DNA of 5,599 nt from an uncultured Planctomycetaceae bacterium (GTDB lineage Bacteria; Planctomycetota; Planctomycetia; Planctomycetales; Planctomycetaceae): the NCBI GenBank assembly GCA_903921605.1, contig CAIXQV010000880.1, positions 1 through 5,599 on the forward strand. Reading direction: 5' to 3'. Numbering within the stretch: the first letter of the stretch is position 1; every line of letters starts with the position of its first letter. Below, piece by piece: positions 1-5,599 of this stretch. A program made the translations under genes and the position numbers. The notes beneath the pieces are model-generated. The model saw only the letters and a program-made list of their open reading frames with translations. It was not told the DNA's origin and did no database searches.

Positions 1-1
1 G

Positions 2-199
2 GCACAACTGAACGAAAATGGTTCCGTGGATTTCACGATCACTCCCGGTCGATATGTGTGGCTGCAGGTGCTAAGCGGGTCTGTCTCCGTGAACGGCATT
101 GTGTTGTCGCAAAGCGACGGAGTGGCAGTTAGTGGTGAAGACTCGTTGACGATCACGGGGACTCAAGACTCCGAAGTGATGTTATTTGATCTGGCGTAG
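2..199 (+). CDS. Pirin-family (YhaK-like) protein, C-terminal 65 residues, 5' end outside window
   Basis: An open frame enters from the left edge and ends at TAG 197-199, giving 65 residues. The visible part has the C-terminal cupin pattern of the YhaK/quercetin-dioxygenase-like pirins: GRYVWLQVLSGSVSVNG, then an acidic Asp-Gly 'SDGVAVSGED' turn, a Thr/Ile-rich strand, and the ending SEVMLFDLA typical of this family. Pirins are cytoplasmic bicupins; some bacterial members show quercetin 2,3-dioxygenase activity and others respond to redox conditions. The metal-binding His/Glu residues sit in the N-terminal cupin, which is not in the window, so activity cannot be judged. It lies 45 bases upstream of the ene-reductase on the same strand and may share its transcript. 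Family assignment is fairly firm; the substrate is unknown. Confidence 0.8.
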   Translation, partial: AQLNENGSVDFTITPGRYVWLQVLSGSVSVNGIVLSQSDGVAVSGEDSLTITGTQDSEVMLFDLA

Positions 200-244
200 C
201 TCCTTGCACAAAAATTTCCTTATAGAAAAGAAGTGAGTTCTCTG

Positions 245-1336
245 ATGGCTGAGACACATTTGTTGTCACCGGTTTCACTGGGTTCCCTGAAGCTGAAGAA
301 CCGTGTTGCTTTAGCACCGATGACGCGTTCTCGATCGGGTTCAGAGCGCGTTCCGAATGCGAAGATGGCCGAATACTACGTGCAGCGCAGTTCGGCCGGT
401 TTGTTGATCTCGGAAGCCACTGTGATTGCCGACTACGCGATCGGATGGAGTGATACGCCAGGGATTTACACGGATGAGATGGTGGCCGGCTGGAAGCAGG
501 TTGTGGAGGCCGTGCATCAGGCGGGCGGTCAAATTTTTCTGCAGCTCTGGCATTGTGGCCGAGCATCTCACAGCAGCTTTCTGAACGGCAACCGTCCCAT
601 GGCGCCGTCAGAGATTGCCATCAATGGTGACTCGATTCATACACCGACGGGAAAGCAGCCCTATGAAGTGCCGCGAGCCATTGAGACGGCTGAAGTCGGC
701 AAGATTGCCAATGATTATCGTTTGGCTGTCAGACGAGCAAAGCAGGCAGGATTTGATGGAGTCGAAATTCATGGAGCCAACGGGTATCTGATCGATACGT
801 TCCTGCAGTCCAAGACTAATCATCGGACTGATCAGTATGGTGGTTCAGTGCAGAACCGTTTTCGTTTTCTACGTGAGATTATTGAAGTCGCTACGGCCGA
901 GATGCCTGCCGATCGAATCGGAGTGCGAATTTCACCAAACGGTGTTTTCAACGATATGGGGTCGCCCGACTACCGCGAGAACTTTCTTTACGTGGCCAAA
1001 CAGCTTGATCAATATGGTCTGGCTTATCTGCATGTCATGGATGGTCTGGCTTTTGGATTCCATCAGCTTGGTGAGCCAATGACGCTGAATGATTTCCGAG
1101 CTGTGTTCAGTGGTCCACTGATTGGCAATTGTGGATACACAAAGGAAACCGCTGAAGCAGCGATTGCGAGCGGCCATGCGGATCTGATTGCCTTTGGAAG
1201 ACCTTACATCAGCAATCCGGATTTGGTTGAACGATTTGCGAACGGATGGCCTTTGAGTCCTCCCGCAGAAATGTCGACGTGGTACACACCCAGTGACACG
1301 GGTTACACAGATTTTCCAAACTATCGCTCGGCTTAA
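245..1336 (+). CDS. Old Yellow Enzyme family FMN-dependent ene-reductase (NemA-like alkene reductase)
   Basis: The 363-residue product is a TIM-barrel flavoprotein that reduces activated C=C bonds (enones, maleimides, quinones, possibly nitro-compounds) using NAD(P)H. Visible family landmarks are LAPMTRSRS near residue 24 (flavin-contacting Thr27), QLWHCGRASH, the substrate-anion pair His176 and Asn179 with proton-donor Tyr181 in HGANGYLIDTFLQ, then NHRTDQYGGSVQNR, and the C-terminal FMN-phosphate region NCGYTKETA...DLIAFGRPYISNPDLVERF, ending with the GYTDFP motif. Length matches NemA/PETN reductase (about 365). The His/Asn pair resembles yeast OYE rather than the His/His pair of E. coli NemA. 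I chose ATG 245 because it places the N-terminal 'LLSP' exactly as in NemA; a GTG at 233 in the same frame adds four residues, and neither start has a strong ribosome site. The gene sits 66 bases upstream of the sigma factor on the same strand. A housekeeping role in detoxifying electrophiles is inferred from the family. Confidence 0.93.
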   Translation: MAETHLLSPVSLGSLKLKNRVALAPMTRSRSGSERVPNAKMAEYYVQRSSAGLLISEATVIADYAIGWSDTPGIYTDEMVAGWKQVVEAVHQAGGQIFLQLWHCGRASHSSFLNGNRPMAPSEIAINGDSIHTPTGKQPYEVPRAIETAEVGKIANDYRLAVRRAKQAGFDGVEIHGANGYLIDTFLQSKTNHRTDQYGGSVQNRFRFLREIIEVATAEMPADRIGVRISPNGVFNDMGSPDYRENFLYVAKQLDQYGLAYLHVMDGLAFGFHQLGEPMTLNDFRAVFSGPLIGNCGYTKETAEAAIASGHADLIAFGRPYISNPDLVERFANGWPLSPPAEMSTWYTPSDTGYTDFPNYRSA

Positions 1337-1352
1337 TCCGGTCTGGCGACAT

Positions 1353-1400
1353 ACACTCCTGCAGCGCAGAGTCGCACATTGAATTTGCCTGGAGGAGTGT
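1353..1400 (+). promoter_or_regulatory. Predicted leader hairpin sequestering the sigma-factor Shine-Dalgarno
   Basis: ACACTCCT at 1353-1360 is a perfect reverse complement of AGGAGTGT at 1393-1400. The stem can continue inward across one G-G mismatch: CAG 1362-1364 pairs with CTG 1389-1391. Past a bulged C1365, GCAGA 1366-1370 pairs with TTTGC 1384-1388, including one G-U pair. That makes about 16 pairs closing a 13-base loop. The whole GGAGGAG ribosome site (1391-1397) lies in the 3' arm, two bases before the GTG start. The pairing is read directly from the sequence; a regulatory effect such as thermosensing, ligand control or translational braking is inference. No known riboswitch class is recognised. 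Confidence 0.5.
1391..1397 (+). promoter_or_regulatory. Strong ribosome binding site for the ECF sigma gene
   Basis: GGAGGAG is the best Shine-Dalgarno match in the window. Taking GGAGGA as the core, it is six bases from GTG 1403, which decides the start. The longer in-frame TTG start at 1379 would place this site inside the coding region and would itself have no ribosome site. Confidence 0.75.
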
Positions 1401-1402
1401 TT

Positions 1403-2017
1403 GTGGTTCAACAATCGCCTGTCACACGAGCCAGCCTGCTGGTCCGACTTCGTGATAGCACCAATCATGAAGCGTGGCGGGAATTCCTTCAGCTTTACAG
1501 TCCGCTTGTTTATGGATTTGTTCGCAATCGAGGACTTCAGGATGCTGATGCGGCTGATCTGCTGCAGGAAGTGCTGAGATCAGTTTCAGGTTCGATTGGG
1601 CGCCTTGACTATGACAAACAGAAAGGTGGCTTTCGGGCGTGGTTGTTTACGATCACTCGTAATCGACTTTCCACCTATCTCTCGGGCCGACGAGTTGGTC
1701 CGACGGCAGGAATGGATTCGAAGGTTCAAGAGATGTTGGAAGCTGAACCGGACCGCTCTGGTTCTTTGGAAGAAGAGTGGGAACGTGAGTTTCAGCGGCA
1801 ACTCGCTTCAAAAGCGATGCAGGCAATTGAACCAGAATTTGAAGACACAACATGGCAGGCGTTTTGGCTTAGTGCTGTCGATGGGTTGTCGGCATCCGAA
1901 GTCAGCAAAACTTTGGGAATGTCGACCGGCGCAGTTTATGTTGCGAAGAGCCGGGTGTTGGCTCGACTGAAAACCGAAATCCAGCGATTGCAGACGGAAC
2001 AGGAATTCCCATCATGA
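1403..2017 (+). CDS. ECF-type RNA polymerase sigma factor, planctomycete kinase-linked type
   Basis: The 204-residue product directs RNA polymerase to specific promoters. Region 2 spans about residues 20-93: EAWREFLQLYSPLVYGFVRNRG, then DADAADLLQEVL (core-binding helix, 47-58), then RLDYDKQKGGFRAWLFTITRNRLSTYL (-10 recognition). An acidic, poorly conserved linker covers about 94-139. Region 4 covers about 140-196, with the helix-turn-helix GLSASEVSKTLGMSTGAVYVAKSRVLARLK contacting the -35 element. There is no sigma-3 domain, as expected for ECF factors, and no C-terminal extension. GTG 1403 is preferred because of the GGAGGAG just upstream. The stop codon overlaps the kinase ATG (ATGA), which implies translational coupling and matched expression. 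The sequence type resembles planctomycete ECF factors encoded beside Ser/Thr kinases. Target promoters cannot be read here; a search for a repeated promoter motif upstream of this operon would be needed. Confidence 0.93.
   Translation: MVQQSPVTRASLLVRLRDSTNHEAWREFLQLYSPLVYGFVRNRGLQDADAADLLQEVLRSVSGSIGRLDYDKQKGGFRAWLFTITRNRLSTYLSGRRVGPTAGMDSKVQEMLEAEPDRSGSLEEEWEREFQRQLASKAMQAIEPEFEDTTWQAFWLSAVDGLSASEVSKTLGMSTGAVYVAKSRVLARLKTEIQRLQTEQEFPS
2001..2005 (+). promoter_or_regulatory. Ribosome binding site for the kinase, inside the sigma gene
   Basis: AGGAA lies eight bases before ATG 2014 within the last codons of the sigma gene. Together with the ATGA stop-start overlap it supports ATG 2014 as the kinase start and re-initiation by ribosomes finishing the sigma factor. 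Confidence 0.6.
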
Positions 2018-4350
2018 ACCCAACGCCGTCGAATTGTCGTACCAGTTGCCCGACAAAGGGCGAGCTAAAAGGATTGGTTGACGGCAGGTTGTCTGACGAT
2101 CAGGTTCAGGCGTGTATCGCACATCTCGATGAATGTGGAAATTGTCAGCAGGCGATTCAGGAGACAGCGGTTGGTGATGCGACGTTTCCTGAACTTGTGG
2201 AACACATTGATCGGCTCCGCCCGCCAAAGCAATCTGCCTATTGGTCGGTCGTTGAGTCGGCGGAGAAGTCTCTGCCGGACAGCAATTTTGCCACAACAGT
2301 CATCTCAGTCGACTCTCAGCGATCTGCGGAGCCAGTAAAGACAGACTTCCTCGAAGCTCCGACAGATCCCGCGTATTTGGGACGACTGGACCATTTCGAT
2401 ATTTCACGCGTGATCGGGCGCGGAGGGATGGGCATTGTCTTTGAAGGATTTGATTCGCATCTGCGAAGATCCGTGGCCGTCAAAGTGCTTGATCCTTCGA
2501 TGATGAATAACGATATCGCACGACAGCGATTTTGTCGTGAAGCCCGGGCGGCCGCTTCGATTGCTCATGAACATGTTGTAGCGATGCATCATGTGTCGCA
2601 TTCAGATGGCAAAGGTGTGCCGTATCTGGTGATGCAGTTGATTCAGGGCGAGTCTCTGGAATCACGGCTGGCGACGAAAGGCCGGCTTCCTGTTCGAGAA
2701 GTTTTGCGAGTCGGAATGCAGACAGCGGCGGGGCTTGCCGCAGCGCATGCGCAGCACCTGGTGCATCGTGATATCAAGCCGGGCAATATTCTGCTTGAAG
2801 CACCCGGAGATCGAGTCAAGTTGACCGACTTTGGACTTGTGCGTTCAACAGAAGATACGAAGTTAACTCAGACGGGTTATGTCACCGGCACGCCGATGTA
2901 TATGGCTCCGGAGCAGGCGCTGGGGCAACAGGCTGACGAGCGAGCGGATCTGTTTAGTCTCGGAGCAGTACTTTATGAAATGGCGACAGGTCAGCCGCCA
3001 TTTTCTGCACCGACGATTCTGGGGATACTGAAAAAGATTACGGAAGAGAAGCCCGCATCGCTTCGAAAGTTGTGCCCAGAGCTGCCTGAAGCCGCCGCAT
3101 TCCTGATTGAGCAAATGCTGGCTAAGCGTCCTCAGGATCGACCAGTCTCCGCGGCTGCCATTGCAGATGCGTTGGGAGCGATCCTGACCGGGATTTCCCC
3201 GCTGTCGCCATTGCAGGTTCCTGCTCTGGCCGAAGACGCGGCTTGTGAAGTTGTGAAGGCGGCGTTGAGCAAATCCGGTCAGACCGCCTGCAGTCGTAAG
3301 CGGAAATTGGCCAGACTTTCTTACGGACTTGCAGGAGTTGCGGCCGGGATTATTGTCACACTGGCTGTGGCTGTTCCGTTGTTTCGAAAAGCCGATCCCG
3401 TTGTCGCACCAGGTGAAGTCATTGGCAATGCGACTGGCAAGGCTGCAGGAATTATTGAAGCCATCTCGGAGCCTCAGGTGGCCCCGATGGCTGTATTGAC
3501 AGGAAACTCGGGGCCTGTGTGGTCGATCGCTTTTACGCCGGACGGCCAGACATTGGCGATGGCCATTGACGATGGTACTGTCAAACTTTGGAACGTTGCC
3601 GAGTCACGGGTTCTCTCCACGATCAAAGCGCATTCCGGACCTGTTTGGGGAATGTCAATCAGTCACGATGGAAAGCTGCTGGCGACAGGGAGCGACGATG
3701 GCAAGATTCGAGTCTTCGACTTGGCAACGACAAACGAATCCAGGCAGTTCGAAACGGGTTACGCCATTCGTACGCTGGTGTTTGCACAGAATGACAATCA
3801 ACTGCTGATCGGCGGCCGAACCGGGCAAGTGGAAGTCTGGAATGTCGAGACCGGCGAAAGAACCGTCAAAACCAATGGGCATTCGGGGACCGTTTCCGGA
3901 GTCGCATTCGCTCCGGATGGAAAGACCTTTGCGAGCGTTAGTGGCGACAAGACAGCTCGCATCTGGAATGCCACCACTGGCGGCGAACAATTGACTTTGG
4001 AGGGCCACAGCGGAGGAATCTACGGCGTTGCATTCTCGCCGGATGGCTCGCAGATCGTGACTGGTGGCTGGGACAAAACAGTTCGGTTATGGGAGACCTC
4101 CAGCGGCAGTCTTCATCACACCTGTGAAGGCCACGGTGGCGATGTTTGGGCCGTCGCATTTTCTGCGACGACCCCTTTTGCGGCCTCCGTCGGCGAAGAT
4201 CGGATCGTGCGAGTGTGGCAGACAGAGAAACGAGAACAGGTGGCCTCACTCGTGGCGCATACCGGGTCGCTCTATGCGGTCGCGTTCACTCATGACGGCC
4301 AGTATCTGGCGACAGCTGGCCGTGACGGGACCGCTCGAGTCTGGGACATG

Positions 4351-4368
<18 letters not shown>
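2014..4368 (+). CDS. Membrane Ser/Thr kinase with N-terminal anti-sigma-like zinc motif and C-terminal WD40 propeller
   Basis: The 784-residue protein has four parts. Residues 8-46 carry C12, H37, C41 and C44, the H-x3-C-x2-C zinc-binding anti-sigma signature. After a linker, residues about 128-392 form a complete Hanks-type kinase: glycine loop IGRGGMGIV 134-142, ATP lysine K157 in VAVK, helix-C E176, HRDIKPGN 251-258 with catalytic D253, DFG 272-274, APE 298-300 and D312. It is an RD kinase with Thr-rich activation loop (T285, T287, T291, T293), so autophosphorylation is likely. A basic stretch (R428-K431, R434) precedes one membrane helix at about 435-457, so the kinase should face the cytoplasm. 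Residues 495-784 are seven WD40 repeats, predicted outside the membrane as a probable sensor or protein-binding platform. The overlap with the sigma gene suggests that this protein controls that sigma factor. All catalytic residues are present; ligand and substrates are unknown. Confidence 0.93.
2047..2145 (+). other. ZAS-like (zf-HC2 type) anti-sigma zinc motif coding segment
   Basis: This segment encodes kinase residues 12-44. C12, H37, C41 and C44 reproduce the C-x(24)-H-x3-C-x2-C layout of zinc-binding anti-sigma factors; as I recall, Streptomyces RsrA uses C11, H37, C41 and C44. The helix ELKGLVDGRLSDDQVQACIAHL between them matches the usual 'L..Y.DG.L.......I..HL..C..C' pattern. C8 and C34 are extra cysteines. 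Zinc binding and sigma binding are inferred from the motif, not shown. Confidence 0.7.
3496..4365 (+). repeat. Seven tandem WD40 repeats (complete beta-propeller) in the kinase C-terminus
   Basis: The repeats start near residues 495, 539, 581, 622, 664, 706 and 748, with spacing of 41-44 residues. Their strand-d endings are VKLWNV, IRVFDL, VEVWNV, ARIWNA, VRLWET, VRVWQT and ARVWDM. The Gly/Ala-His dipeptide that opens a repeat is present in repeats 2 and 4-7 but lost in repeats 1 (TGNSG) and 3 (TGYAI). Seven repeats are the number expected to close one propeller, so the domain appears complete. The repeats differ clearly at DNA level, arguing against recent duplication. Confidence 0.92.
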
Positions 4369-5409
<1,041 letters not shown>

Positions 5410-5598
5410 TTACTGCTTTGTCTTGACGGTGACCAGTTTATCGGCTGGTTCCTCTGTAAGCAGCAGACTACGGAAGTGATATTCCTGAGGCTGCCCATTA
5501 CTGTGGAGCTGAAGTCCCAACTGACAGGCCTGAAGCATTTCAGGCTTATCTGTGAAATCAAAAACTTCTTCGCCGTTTGCTGCGAAACGAATTCGATC
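5410..5598 (-). CDS. DUF1080 (3-keto-disaccharide hydrolase-like) protein, C-terminal 62 residues, 5' end outside window
   Basis: On the minus strand a frame enters from the right edge and stops at TAA (5412-5410), giving 62 residues. It begins DRIRFAANGEEVFDFTDKPE, continues with LGLQLHSNGQPQEYHFRSLLL and ends LTEEPADKLVTVKTKQ. The 'NG.EVFDFTD' strand, the 'GLQLHSN..PQEY.FR.L.L' strand and the charged tail match the last two strands of the DUF1080 beta-sandwich, common in planctomycetes. Such proteins are usually secreted and linked to sugar degradation, with 3-keto-glycoside hydrolysis shown for some members. The signal peptide and catalytic region lie outside the window, so activity is not assessable. 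It is too short to decide whether the full protein has extra domains. Confidence 0.78.
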   Translation of the reverse strand, partial: DRIRFAANGEEVFDFTDKPEMLQACQLGLQLHSNGQPQEYHFRSLLLTEEPADKLVTVKTKQ

Positions 5599-5599
5599 A

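Noticed and set aside
204..226. TTGCAC and TATAGA before the ene-reductase gene as a sigma-70 promoter
   Set aside because: The gap between the two boxes is only about 11 bases, far below the usual 16-18; no better pair is visible nearby.
1379..1402. TTG at 1379 as sigma-factor start
   Set aside because: It lies in the predicted hairpin loop with no ribosome site, while GGAGGAG sits ideally before GTG 1403; the extra eight residues are not family-like.
932..1468. Long minus-strand open frame (178 residues) opposite the ene-reductase and sigma genes
   Set aside because: It is antisense to two well-supported genes, has no recognisable domain, and has a composition typical of a shadow frame.
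3655..4249. Minus-strand open frames opposite the WD40 region
   Set aside because: They mirror a clearly coding repeat region; their Arg/Ser/Pro-rich sequences show no family features.

Overview
The window looks like chromosomal DNA of a planctomycete (Planctomycetota). Three things suggest this: an ECF sigma factor overlapping a Hanks-type kinase gene, a kinase carrying a C-terminal WD40 propeller, and the end of a DUF1080 protein, a family expanded in that phylum. This assignment rests on gene content and recalled family resemblance, not on a search. GC content is moderate and looks even across the window. I see no insertion sequence, tRNA, rRNA, CRISPR array or phage gene.

Left part, plus strand: the 3' end of a pirin-family gene (to 199), an Old Yellow Enzyme-type flavin ene-reductase (245-1336), an ECF sigma factor (1403-2017), and a 784-residue membrane Ser/Thr kinase (2014-4368) whose ATG overlaps the sigma stop codon as ATGA. 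All four point the same way with short gaps (45, 66 and -4 bases), so they could be co-transcribed. Right part, minus strand: the 3' end of a DUF1080 gene (5598-5410) followed 39 bases later by hemB (5370-4378). The two gene groups converge with only 9 bases between stop codons.

The most interesting unit is the sigma-kinase pair. The kinase starts with a Cys/His cluster (C12, H37, C41, C44) that matches the zinc-binding anti-sigma (ZAS) signature. It continues with a complete kinase domain, one membrane segment and seven WD40 repeats predicted to lie outside the cytoplasm. One polypeptide may therefore combine sensor, kinase and sigma-binding module for the sigma factor encoded just upstream. 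The leader of the sigma gene can fold into a long hairpin that buries its Shine-Dalgarno sequence, suggesting a further layer of translational control. The ene-reductase and pirin genes upstream hint at electrophile or redox stress as the physiological context, but that link is inference.
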